Assembly: GCF_029633865.1 (NCBI RefSeq)
Contig: NC_079221.1
Coordinates: forward strand, 4,502,409 to 4,566,408
DNA length: 64,000 bases
Reading direction: 5' to 3'
Source of the DNA: Lampris incognitus
Taxonomy: Eukaryota > Chordata > Actinopteri > Lampriformes > Lampridae
In this document: positions 1 to 41,263 of the stretch, one piece after another
Numbering within the stretch: position 1 is the first letter of the stretch
How the letters are laid out: each line of letters begins with the position of its first letter
The notes under the pieces: generated by a model
What the model saw: only the letters and a program-made list of their open reading frames with translations
What the model was told of the DNA's origin: nothing
Database searches by the model: none
Position numbers and translations under genes: made by a program

Positions 1-2660
1 CCACATTTCCATACTGGATCAGTCGAGGCCCGGGTTACCAACAACCGCCACCGGTTCAGTTGGCCAGCAGGGTGCTGGTGGAAACTATGCTACTGTTGGG
101 CAAAGGAGAAGGAGAGGGGGAAGCCATGTCCAGAGGCAGCGGGAGAAGAGGAAGGGTAGGAGTGTAGAGGTGAGAGTTGGAACCTTGAATGTTGGCACTA
201 TGGGAGAGAGCTGGCTGATATGATGGAAAGAAGAAAGGTAGGTATACTGTGTGTGCAAGAGACCAGCTGGAAGGGGAGTAAGGCCAGGTACATCGGAGGT
301 GGGTTCAAACTCTACTACCATGGTGCGAATGGGAGGAGAAATGGGGTAGGGGTAATTCTGAAGGAAGAATACGTCAAGAGTGTGCTGGAGGTGAAGACAG
401 TGTCAGACAGAGTGATGAGTATGAAGCTGGAAATCGAAGGTGTGTTGACGAATGTTATCAGCACATATTCCCTGCAAGTTGGGTGTGAGATGGAAGAGAA
501 AGAAGAATTCTGGAGTGAGTTGGATGAAGTGGTGGAGAGGGTACCCAAGGAGGAGAGAGTGGTGATTGGAGCAGACTTCAATGGGCATGTTGGTGAAGGT
601 AACAGAGGTGATGAGGAGGTGATGGGCAGGTATAGTGTCAAGGAGAGATGTGGAAGGACAAATGGTGGTGGACTTTGTGAAAAGGATGGAAATCTGTGGT
701 GAATACATATTTCAAGAAGAGGGAGGAACACAGGGTGACGTACAAAGGTGGAGGAAAGTGCACACAGGTGGACTATATCTTATGGAGAAGGTGCGATCTG
801 AAAGGGATTGGAGACTGCGAGGTGGTGATGGGAGAACGTACCTAGGCAGCATTGGATGGTGGTCTGTAGGATGACTTCGGAGACCAAGAAGAGGAAGAAA
901 GTGAAGGCAGAGCCAATGATCAAATGGTGGAAGTTGAAGAAGGAAGACTGTTGTGTGGAGTTCAGGCAGGAGTTAAGACAGGCACTGGGTGGTAGCAAAG
1001 AGTTACCAGATGGCTGGGCAACCACTGCAGAAATAGTGAGGGAGACAGCTAGGAAGGTACTTGGTGTGTCATCAGGACAGGAAGGATGACAAGGAGACTT
1101 GGTGGTGGAACGAGGAAGTACAGCAAAGTATACAGAGGAAGAGGTTAGCAAAGAAGAAGTGGGATAGTCAGAGAGATGAAGAAAGTAGACAGGAGTACAA
1201 GGAGATACAGCGTAAAGCGAAGAGAGAGGTGGCAAAGGCAAAGGAAAATGCGTATGGTGAGCTGTATGAGAGGTTAGACACTAAGGAAGGAGAAAAGGAC
1301 TTGTACCAACTGGCTAGACAGAGGGACCGAGCTGGGAAGGATGTGCAGCAGTTAGGGTGATGAAGGATAGAGATGGAAATGTGCTGACAAGCGAGGAGAG
1401 TGTGCTGAGAAGGTGGAAGGAGTACTTTGAGGGGCTGATGAATGAAGAAAATGAGAGAGAGAGAGAAGGTTGGATGATGTGGGGATAGTAAATCAGGAAG
1501 TACGGTGGATTAGCAAGGAGGAAGTGAGGGCAGCTATGAAGAGGATGAAGAGTGGAAAGGCAGTTGGTCCTGATGACATACCCATGGAGGCATGGAGGTG
1601 TTTAGGAGAGATGGCAGTGTTAGGACGGAAACTTGTGGTCAAAGAATGGAAAGCCTCCTCTGCACCAACGCCATCTTTGTGGCACACTTCTCTTGGTCAG
1701 CTGGCTGCCCTAGAACAGTTATCATATAGGCTGCTTGATAAGGTGGAGGAATATCACTTGAAAGTATATTGAGCGTTTAATGGTGTTTCCAGCTCATAAA
1801 ATTAACAGGAACATATCACAGGTAATGCAAATAACTGAGATACATTTGGTTAGAATACCTGTTGACAAGCAATGCTGTAAACTTTTAAGCACTCCACGCA
1901 GCACAGTCATGTTTTTTCTTCTTTTGTTTTTTTTTTCTTCTTTCCTTCTTTCAGGATGTCTCTCCTATCTTTTATTTATTTTTGGTCTGGTTGTGTTTGT
2001 TTCGTTTCTATCGCATTCTGATTTAATGTCTATGTTATTTGTAATTGAAATATATATATGTTTTGTTATTGTGAAAAAAAAACTATTAATCATAAAATAC
2101 GGGGAGTGCAGAAGAGAGGTGAAGAAGAGAGTGCAGGCAGGGTGGAGTGGGTGGAGAAGAGTGTCAGGAGTGATGTGTGACAGAAGGGTACCAGCAAGAG
2201 TTAAAGGGAAGGTTTACAAGATGGTAGTGAGACCAGCTATGTTGTATGGTTTGGAGACAGCGGCACTGATGAAAAGACAGGAGATGGAGGTGGAGGTGGC
2301 AGAGTTGAAGATGATAAGATTTTCATTGGGAGTGATGAAGAAGGACAGGATTAGGAACGAGTATATTAGAGGGACAGCTCAGGTTGGACGGTTTGGAGAC
2401 AAAGCAAGAGAGACAAGACTGAGATGACTTGGACATGTGTGGAGGAGAGATGCTGGGTATATTGCGAGAAGGATGCTGAATATGGAGCTGCCAGGGAAGA
2501 GGAGAAGAGGACGGCCAAAGAGGAGGTTTATGGATGTGGTGAGGGAGGACATGCAGGTGGCTGGTGTGACAGATGAAGATACAGAGGACAGGAAGAGATG
2601 GAAACGGATGATCCGCTGTGGCGCCCCCTAACGGGAGCAGCATAAGTAGTAGTAGTAGTA
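1..2660 (+). mobile_element. Non-LTR retrotransposon (RTE-like), RT core lost
   Basis: A damaged LINE copy. Residues coded from about 220 match an apurinic endonuclease domain: an opening VGILCVQET and the motif GADFNGHVG near 570-600. The linker before the reverse transcriptase follows (SGKAVGPDDIP near 1555-1585). After about 1622 the palm domain is absent; unrelated AT-rich sequence fills 1622-2097. From 2098 the C-terminal part resumes (RVQAGWSGWRRVSG, PAMLYGLET, LPGKRRRGRPKRRFMDVVRED) up to MIRCGAP and a stop near 2631. A short GTA microsatellite tail follows (about 2646-2662), as in RTE-type elements. The frame is broken several times, so it cannot be active. The left end may lie outside the window. 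The clade is from remembered family resemblance; the coding similarity is certain. Confidence 0.85.
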
Positions 2661-2739
2661 GTCGTTGTCATCTTAATAAAAACACTTCGTTAAAAACACT
2701 TCATTGTCTTTATGCATGCTCAATAATCCAGAAAATAAA

Positions 2740-2846
2740 ATCACAGAAAGTTGAGTGATGAAACGTTTCATCACTCATTGAAGTGATGAAACGTTTCTCT
2801 CTCAATAAACATTGTGTCCAGATGAACTGATTCAACTTTCTGTGAC
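2740..2846. repeat. Short inverted-repeat element
   Basis: The ends are inverted copies: CACAGAAAGTTGA near 2742 and TCAACTTTCTGTG near 2832. Inside is a palindromic GATGAAACGTTTCATC followed by a second GATGAAACGTTTC. It is a small foldback or MITE-like repeat just 3' of the LINE tail. No coding capacity. Confidence 0.5.
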
Positions 2847-2874
2847 TTTGTCACAGTAATTCTTCTGTGCACTG

Positions 2875-3268
2875 CCTACCAACACAGGGATCGCCGGATT
2901 GAATCCCCATGTTACCTATGGCTTGGTCGGGCGTCCCTATAGACACAATTGGCCATGTCTGCGGGTGGGAAGCCAGATGTGGGTATGTGTCTTGGTCACT
3001 GCACTAGCGCCTCCTCTGGTTGGTCGGGGCGCTTGTTCAGGGGGAGGGGGAACTGGGGGGAAAAGCATGATCCTCCCACGCGCTACATCCTCCTGGAGAA
3101 ACTCCTCACTGTCAGGTGAAAAGAAGAGGCTGGTGACTCCACGTGTTTCAGAGGAGGCATGTGGTAGTCTGCAGCCCTCCCCGGATCGGCAGAGGGGGTG
3201 GAGCAGTGACCGGGACAGCTCGGAAGGGTGGGGTAATTGGCCGGATACAAATGGGGAGACATTTTTTT
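2875..3268 (+). repeat. Fish SINE-like dispersed repeat
   Basis: A sequence type I recognise as very common in fish genomes, recalled by its phrases GGCTTGGTCGGGCGTCCCTA, GCACTAGCGCCTCCTCTGG and CTCCCCGGATCGGCAGAGGG. The upstream part, with GATTGAATCCCCAT, resembles a tRNA-type B box. Open frames over it on both strands are chance products of GC-rich repeat sequence. Confidence 0.6.
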
Positions 3269-4540
3269 TGCTGTCTCTCCCCTGTTTCTCATCGAGTATT
3301 TTACAATGAGCGAAGCAGCGCCTGTCTGTGTTAACGTGGTGAATATCCGTCAATGTGCGTGGTGAAACGGTGTGTTGTGCTCCTACTGTAGACGAGTACG
3401 TGGGGAGGCCAGGTCGCAGATGGCTTCCCTTGGGGGGGAAAAATGGATGGATTAACCAATCAGATGAGGCTACCATCATGCCATTGCCAAACTGCAAATA
3501 GTCGAAATGGATTGGACCTAGGCCAAGGGAAGCCCGCCGCCCTTTGACTTCACACCAGTCAAATCATACCATGTTATCAGCGTCACTGAAATTTAAAATA
3601 TCTTATTTTTTTGTATTGATATCACTGTTAGCAAGTAGTGACGTGCAGTTGTGGAGGGTTTAGGGTTTTCAGTAAACAAAAACAACTTCACCAAACTACC
3701 ACTGCAGCAGCAACTTAAAGTTAAGACTGACGGCAAGCCAACGCCAAACTAGAGCTACGTACGGTGAGGAAAAAAGCAGGGATTTGGACTTTCAATGAAG
3801 AAAATTATGTCCGCACGGAGTGGCTAGCTGGTAGCGCTAAACTACAGTGGCTATTTTGCTGGCTGTCATGAGAATGGCCTTCCGCTTTGGACAGGGCGAG
3901 TGACATGCACAGCCCCTTCTCTCTCTGTGGCTCTACTACTGGCGGAACTGCTCATGTAGCTGTGTGCCATTTCTGGTGAGGTTATAGTCCTGAGATGTAT
4001 TGTGCCTTGCTTGACTGGATTTAGCTGCATGTGTTAGTCAGTCTACTGGAGTAGGTGTTTCCTTGCAGTTGTTTCCACACAGAAAACAAGCAGCTCAGAC
4101 AGCACCCATAGGGCCAGGTTACCTGTTCAGATGAGATGGTGATTGTTTAAAGCCTCTGCAGGTCTGGTAAATGGTAAATGGACTGCATTTTATGCAGCGC
4201 TTTTCCAGTCTACCGACCACTCAAAGCGCTTTTTCACAATGTATGCCTCACATTCACCCATCCACACACACATTCATACACTGATGACACCCTACGTGGC
4301 TGTTAATCTTTTAGCTTATGTTGTATAATGAACATTTGGCCTAGTTTTAAACAATAAGTACAGCAAGTATTTGTGTATGTCAAGCACATACAACGGGGTT
4401 TGATGCATGTAGCCTACTAATACTTTATGATGTGACTGTAAAACTTTAAACGTCATCTGATTGAGTTTTAGGATGAATGCTTTTTATATTCATTATCGAA
4501 TCTGTCCTGTGCATCTGAGTAACTGGGCAATATTGTATAG
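3269..4540. other. Noncoding stretch with a dispersed repeat near 4170-4300
   Basis: No exon of any recognised gene. About 4165-4300 is a common fish repeat (TGGTAAATGGACTGCATTTT, CGACCACTCAAAGCGCTTTT). A short relative of its core occurs at about 51085-51135 (ATATAGCGCTTTTCTAG). The rest looks like single-copy intron or intergenic sequence. Confidence 0.45.
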
Positions 4541-4543
4541 CCT

Positions 4544-4682
4544 ATGCCCTGTGACTGACTGGCAGCCTGACCAGGGGGTCTCCCCGCCTGCCGCCCAATG
4601 ACTGCTGGGATAGGCTCCAGCATCCCTGCCACCCTGAGTAAGGATAAGTGGTTTGGATAATGGATGGATCGATAGATGGATG
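4544..4682 (+). repeat. tRNA-derived SINE with CATCC tail, 3' part
   Basis: The 3' half of the SINE family seen in full at 18723-19101: TGTCTCCCCGCCTGCCGCCC-like body, TGGGATAGGCTCCAGCATCC, and a GGATAATGGATGGATC tail. It is 5'-truncated and in plus orientation. Confidence 0.8.
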
Positions 4683-5538
4683 TTTTGTACACCAAGAAGG
4701 TAGATGACTTGCGTGTGCAAGTCCTGCATCTATGTGATACAATTTTGTGTAAAATGATAGCAGGCGCTCTAATAGCTCATCGGGTTATATTATGTTGGCC
4801 GTTAATGCAGCAATGTACTCCTGTCAATTAACACCCCCCCCAGCCCAGCACCCCCCCCCAAAAAAACCCCAAAAAGGACATAGATTAGAGGTCTTGTCTC
4901 ACTTGGCTTCCTCAAAATATTTCCCCACATCACTGCCTGTCAATACAGAGTGAGTCTTTGAAAAACGAGATATTCGCATATAGAAACAGATGAAAGAGGA
5001 GGGAAATTTAACAGATAATTAGAATAGCTACAGTTAAATTAAGTTCTCTTTCAAACCGAACATCCCAGGATATGAGTGGAAAGTATTGTTCTTGCAACTG
5101 CATTTATAACCTTTTTTTTTTTACTCACACGTAGCTTCGTGTCATATGATATCCTACTTCAGTACACTTTAACCACAAAATATTTCTTTAACCGCTACAG
5201 AAAATTGCAGTGGAACATTTAATATCCAGGAATTCACATTATATCACTACAACTGACTATCCCTGTAACAAACTGGCCACAATTTCGAACACTGACCATA
5301 CACGGTCCAGCCATATACTAAGTTTTGACCTAGTCTTGTTTGTTTTTCTAAGCAGTAATTCAGATGGTTGTTTGCTCAAGTTCAGGTAAGCCTCTCCTCT
5401 TTTTCTCTCCATCACTGTAGTATTCACTGACTATTTTGGCTGTCAGTAATGTGTGATACCATGTGACTCGCCTATGGTAAAAATATGCTGTCCCCCCAGA
5501 AATAAAGATGAGCATTAAAAAATGTATTATTGTTTTAC
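4683..5538. other. Noncoding stretch downstream of the last visible lrp2 exon
   Basis: No continuation of the megalin frame was found here. Directly after VVVASG the next exon should begin with a residue series like GTADGIAFDW; nothing like it is present between 1 and 5538. Short C and A runs occur near 4830-4875. The intron therefore runs past the window edge or the gene is truncated. Confidence 0.5.
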
Positions 5539-36599
<31,061 letters not shown>

Positions 36600-36876
36600 T
36601 CTGTGACTTGGTCCCGGCCGGTCCGTCCAGCTCCGCACGAAGCCGGGCAGATGGAGGAGCTCTATGGGACTGGGGATGCTGGTGCACTCCCCTCCTTCCT
36701 TCTCGTCCCGCTACTTGATGGAAAGGGGGTGTGAACAAAAAAGCCGCAGACGGCCGCACCTCCTCCCAGCCTCCTCCAACCTCCTCCAACCTCGGCCCTG
36801 CGAATAACCCCCCCCCCTTCACCCATTCGCCCTGGAATCTGCATAATGCCGCGCGCCGAGCCGCCCCATGGCTTCT

Positions 36877-36885
36877 CATTATACC
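36877..36885 (-). promoter_or_regulatory. lrp2: Candidate TATA-like box for lrp2
   Basis: On the minus strand GGTATAATG sits about 280 bases upstream of the lrp2 ATG, in a GC-rich stretch (36600-36930). A start site about 30 bases downstream would give a 5' leader of about 250 bases. This is inference from position and motif only. Confidence 0.3.
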
Positions 36886-36941
36886 GGCGAGCGCCGTCAT
36901 CGCCCCTCAGTCCCCTCACGCCTACGATGCCCTCGGTAGAG

Positions 36942-37062
36942 TACAAGTAGAATCACTTGAGTAGAATCACTTGAGTAGACTCACTTGAGTAGAATCACTT
37001 GATTTTTCCCCAAGTGATTCTTCAAGTGATCAATCATTCTACTCTTCAAGTTATTCTACGCG
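36942..37062. repeat. 15-bp tandem repeat with inverted copies
   Basis: Four copies of a GAGTAGAATCACTTG-type unit (36946-37000) are followed by inverted copies (CAAGTGATT, CAAGTGAT, ATTCTACTCTTCAAG). The segment can fold back on itself. It lies just upstream of the lrp2 promoter region. Confidence 0.7.
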
Positions 37063-37937
37063 CAGTAAGTAGCCAGCTTGAAGCTGATAGCCAAAATATG
37101 CTAATGATTTAATTAGCTATTACACATCTCCTACTACTACTTTAATTAGCTATTATACATAATTTATAATAACGCCAATACATTACACAGACAGACGCTA
37201 CTCATGCTAGCATACATACTTCTGCTGTACTACAAGGTCACTTGGGGATTGAAAGAAAGAAATAATGGTGCAGATGACGGGGGGGGGGTTACTGGACCAG
37301 TTGATTAGGACGGAGAGGAGAGGGTACGAAGTAAGTGGTCGGCAGACGGGCAGGCCACTCGGTCCCCTTCCCCAAATAAAACTGATAAAAGAAAGAAGGG
37401 GGGGGAGTCCAGCCGTTCGGAATGTCTAAGATAAATCAATAGTCTGAAATACGATGATGATGACGACGAAGAAGAACGAGAAGACGAAGAAGAAGAAGAA
37501 GAAGAAAAAAGGAACGAAGAAGAAAGGAACGAAGAAGAAAAAAGGAACGAAGAAGAAGAAAGCTTTAAACGCTAAATGAACAGGGTTGCGTTCATCGATT
37601 ACAACGAAAGAATTCAGAACCCCTGGAAACCAGAAATGCGCGTCATTGTTAATACAAAAGCGGCTCTTTCGGGCTCGGCTGTTGAACGGTCAAAAGTGAG
37701 AACAAGCAGACTCTAAAGAAAAGGGAAGAAACCCTCCCTTCCACGGTGTTTTAAGTTGGCCGTGATACTAATAGTGACCCGCTCGCTTCCTTTAAGCGAG
37801 GCTTTAAAAAAAACAAAACAAGCCTCCACTTCCGGGTCTGCCTAAATTCCCAGCTGCTCTCCGCGTGCATTCTGCAGGTAATATCGATCATCTATCGCCA
37901 TTTACGTCGGCTGTCGCTGTTGTGCCGTTATTTACGC
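37063..37937. other. Intergenic stretch with GAA-rich microsatellite
   Basis: Between lrp2 and ccdc89. It contains an impure (GAA)n tract at 37456-37562 and a G run at 37280-37288. A GC-richer patch near 37820-37880 could be promoter-like, but no exon can be supported. Confidence 0.45.
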
Positions 37938-38464
37938 CAGGGTTTCTCAACCGGGGGTCCGCGGACCCCTAGTGGTCCGTGGTGTAATTGCAATGGGTCC
38001 GTGAAAATAAAATATCTTTTAAAAAAAAGATCCTATGACATTTATAGAAATAGGATTATTTTACTCAAATGTGACTGAGAGCTTTATCTACCTAAACTAT
38101 AAAGGGTAACAGGACTTTTTTCTCTAATTACATCTGTTTCACGAGTGTAATTTATTGTATTTTAATAAGAGATCTCTCTCCCGTTTGCATTGTTAAAAGT
38201 TACTGCATAAAAATTCTGTTTTGTTACATATATCTGAAAGTTACTGCATAAGAATTCTGTTTTGTTAACTATATCTAAGTTACAACTGAAAGCTCTTATT
38301 TTTGCCCCAAAGAGTGAATAAATGCTATAATGCAATTTAAAATGCAGTTTCTACTGTTTCTATCAAATTGCAACCCCCCTCCCCCAAGATCAGGTGGAGG
38401 GGTCCTCAGGGTAGATCAAAAATACGCAGGGGGTCCAGGACCCCAAAAAGGTTGAGAACCACTG
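37938..38464. mobile_element. hAT-type nonautonomous DNA transposon (MITE)
   Basis: Ends are terminal inverted repeats: CAGGGTTTCTCAACCGGGGG at the left, and at the right the reverse complement of CAGTGGTTCTCAACC. Flanking 8-bp duplications ATTTACGC (37930-37937) and CTTTACGC (38465-38472) match at seven of eight bases. The CAG ends and 8-bp duplication are hAT features. It is 527 bp with no transposase. Confidence 0.85.
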
Positions 38465-38764
38465 CTTTACGCAACCCCACTGTTATCGGGCTCCACTAAT
38501 GCGCCCTCTTTCGACCTGCACTTGACATTAATGCTCTTACAGCCCTGATTTGTTGTTATCCTGATATGTGGCAACGTAAATTAACTTTACACTTTGCTTC
38601 TTAACGCCGCTTGATTTTCTAAGGTGCACCCACACTAAGGCACTGGACATGACACGTGCTCTGGGCTCCGATGCCATAACGGTGCTGTGCAGGAAATGTC
38701 CCGCTACAACTGCTGACAGTAATGCTACACCATGCTGTACTTCTGCCAACGTATATACTGCTGC

Positions 38765-39318
38765 TCCGATTACTATGTGGCTAATGTACAACTACTACAA
38801 CTTAATATGGTACCACTATGATGTGATTACTATGCAGCAAATGTACTATTGCTTCATCTGGTACTACTGTGATATGAATAATATGTAGCAATATAGTACC
38901 ACTATAATATTACTATGTAGTAAAGGTACTACTACGTCATGTACTTCATATAATACCACATTTTAGCAAATGTAGTACTACCACTACTACTCAAAATAGT
39001 ACTACTATAATATTACTATATAGTAAAGGGTAGTACTACTACTACTAAATATGATATTATATACCGCAATGATCATTACTATGTAGCGAATGTACTACCA
39101 CTAATACTGCGCCGTACAATTTACAATAATATTGATGAGTAATAAATGTACTTCTACTACCACTACTATTAATTCACATAGTATCATTATTATATGATCA
39201 CTGTGAAGTAAATGTACTACAATTAATTCATATAGTACTACTATTATATGATTGCTATGCAGTAAATGTATTGATATTACTGTTAATTCATATGGTATTA
39301 CTATTATATTGCTATTAT
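38765..39318. repeat. Degenerate tandem repeat rich in TACTACTA
   Basis: A diverged array in which a phrase like ACTATGTAGTAAATGTACTA recurs every 45-75 bases (near 38772, 38829, 38913, 39013, 39089, 39199, 39254), with ATATAGTACTACTATTATAT between. It looks like an old minisatellite. No coding function. Confidence 0.55.
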
Positions 39319-39823
39319 GTTGCGCTCTTCGCTGCCTGTCAGTAGCGTTACGTGCCTGTCGCGGAGTCCGTAGTCAACGTAAACGTAAACGTTAGCTCAG
39401 CATTGCCATCTTGTGGTGGATCTGTGGAAGTGTAAAGCTGTCGCGCTAAAATGACCAACGTGACTGATGTAAAATGTGTTTTTGTGATTAATGTGTTTTT
39501 TGTGGTTATGATGTATATTATTATACTTTATGAATGTCTATGTGTGTGAAACCTTTTTGGCTCGAGGCTGAACATATGGTCGAAAGAACAAGTGGTATTA
39601 AAGTTCATTTGAATAAAGAGGACATTTCTTTATGAAGAGAAAAACAAGGATAGAGGGAAAAAAATGGTGAAATCTCTTTATTTTACATGGTAAATTTTAC
39701 ATTCGCAAATGCAGATGGTCAAGTAAAAGACCACATACTGTTCGGTTTGAGATGGAACTTAACTATTATTTTGAATCTCTGCGGATAATACACCATGCCT
39801 TGAACCATTGTATTTATTTTATT

Positions 39824-40284
39824 GGTAACACTTCAGTATGGGGAACATAAAAAAACTTAATTACTAGTGAATTAGTAATGATCAAGATGTCACTTTAGTA
39901 TGGGGAACATATGCTAAGTAACAAAAACTTAATTTACAGTAATGTAACACTATGAACACTTGTAGTTTTGTGTGTTGTTACGTATGAACAGACCATATTC
40001 ATTAAGTGTCAATAAGGGAGAATAACTCTTCTTGTGGTACTACCACCTTATAAAGGCCATACTAAGCAAAGCATATTGAGATGGTACTACTAATAAGCAA
40101 TACTTCTGAGGTTATAGAGGGACAACTCATAGTTAATGGCTTACTGGTTGTATAATAAGGCCATGCAGAATAGGGCATTAATGAGTACGTAATAATGACC
40201 AATTAAGAGCCAATATGTTGCTAATTTGTATGCTAATAAGCACCTAATTAATGGTGACTACGTTCCCCATACCAAAGTGTTACC
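39824..40284. mobile_element. TIR MITE, short copy
   Basis: Starts GGTAACACTTCAGTATGGGG and ends with the inverted CCCCATACCAAAGTGTTACC. It shares its whole right part (TGTAACACTATGAACACTTG to the end) with the element at 56386-57554. It has one full and one partial subterminal unit (CTTAATTACTAGTGAATTAG). It ends 118 bases upstream of the ccdc89 X-box. The superfamily is not assigned. Confidence 0.85.
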
Positions 40285-40401
40285 ATTTTTTAATCGTCTC
40301 CCGCTGTGTCGTTTATAATTGTTTTGTCATGTTTTGTTCTTTGACACGTGTACGGTCTCTGGAATTGAATTTAAATAAAGTTTTGTTTAAAAAAAAGTGC
40401 G

Positions 40402-40416
40402 GTTGCCATAAGCAAC
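40402..40416 (+). promoter_or_regulatory. ccdc89: X-box (RFX binding site) of ccdc89
   Basis: GTTGCCATAAGCAAC has two half-sites, GTTGCC and AGCAAC, separated by three bases, close to the RFX consensus GTNRCC-N(0-3)-RGYAAC. RFX factors drive ciliary and spermatogenic genes. The site lies 161 bases before the ccdc89 ATG, the usual distance. Binding itself is inferred. Confidence 0.7.
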
Positions 40417-40504
40417 GGACCATCGGCAGGCCGCGGTCCTGTGAACTTCAGGCGGAAAGTTTCTTTCAGACTCGCGGCGGTCGAGCAAATGTGGGAAATC
40501 CCCT

Positions 40505-40576
40505 TTTACATTTAAAGAGAAGAGAAGAGAAGAGAAGAGAAGAGAAGAGAAGAGAAGAGAAGAGAAGAGAAGAGAA
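40505..40576. repeat. (AGAGA)n pentamer microsatellite in ccdc89 5' leader
   Basis: About fourteen tandem AGAGA units end directly at the ccdc89 start codon, so the probable 5' untranslated region is almost wholly purine repeat just before the ATG. Confidence 0.95.
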
Positions 40577-40618
40577 ATGGCATCGCCAAAAAGACATTCA
40601 ACAGACGTAATGAAGAGG
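40577..40618 (+). CDS. ccdc89: ccdc89 exon 1 (first coding exon)
   Basis: Fourteen codons, MASPKRHSTDVMKR, ending in phase 0 at AGG|GTGAGA. The next exon opens in phase 0 as GAC ATG AAC after a TGCATAG acceptor, giving MKR-DMNCVRGS. Support is the position after an X-box, the good donor and the matching phase. If this exon is not used, translation could begin at the ATG at 43301. The 2.7-kb intron 1 contains several repeats. Confidence 0.65.
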
Positions 40619-41168
40619 GTGAGAACCGGCGCTGGTGTGAGGGGAGGAAGTGAAATCTGTGTTTCCGGTTTACGTTACAGGTGTGCTGAGGCGGCTTGAC
40701 GCTGGGAAGCTGCGCTTCCTTCCGGTTCCCGCCGCGTTTCCCACAACGCCGCCATTACGTCCGTGTCATACCTACGTAATGTCTTATATGTCATTATGTA
40801 ATAATCTCTCTGTAAACTACTAATAAGACCCGTTAGCCTCTAGATAGCTAACGGCTCTGACCCTTTAGCCGAGCGGTTAGTGACGTCGCCTTGTGGTGCA
40901 TTACACGCCGTATCGAATCCCGCACCGGGCAAGAAAATAGCCGCTTACATCTCTGTTAAACAAATGTATATAAAAAGCTCCAAAATGCCCATGCCAAGAA
41001 ATTCTGTCACCCTATGTCTGACTATAATTTATGCTGGCCCCTTGCTCAGTTCCTTATTTTTATTTAATCGTTAATTTAATGGCTACATTTTCTCTGATTA
41101 TATGTTCCTTTTATCTTTGTAACCCGTGGAAACAGGCACCACACAGGACACAATCGCGACTTTTGGGG

Positions 41169-41263
<95 letters not shown>

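Noticed and set aside
315-731. Minus-strand open frames over 85-731
   Set aside because: They are shadows of the LINE endonuclease coding sequence on the plus strand; no protein family recognised.
2937-3497. 186-codon minus-strand open frame
   Set aside because: It overlaps a dispersed fish SINE-like repeat and has no similarity to a known protein or splice context.
40845-40935. Functional tRNA gene
   Set aside because: A-box and B-box like motifs are present, but I cannot form a proper acceptor stem, and the sequence recurs with SINE-like flanks at 53775-54135.
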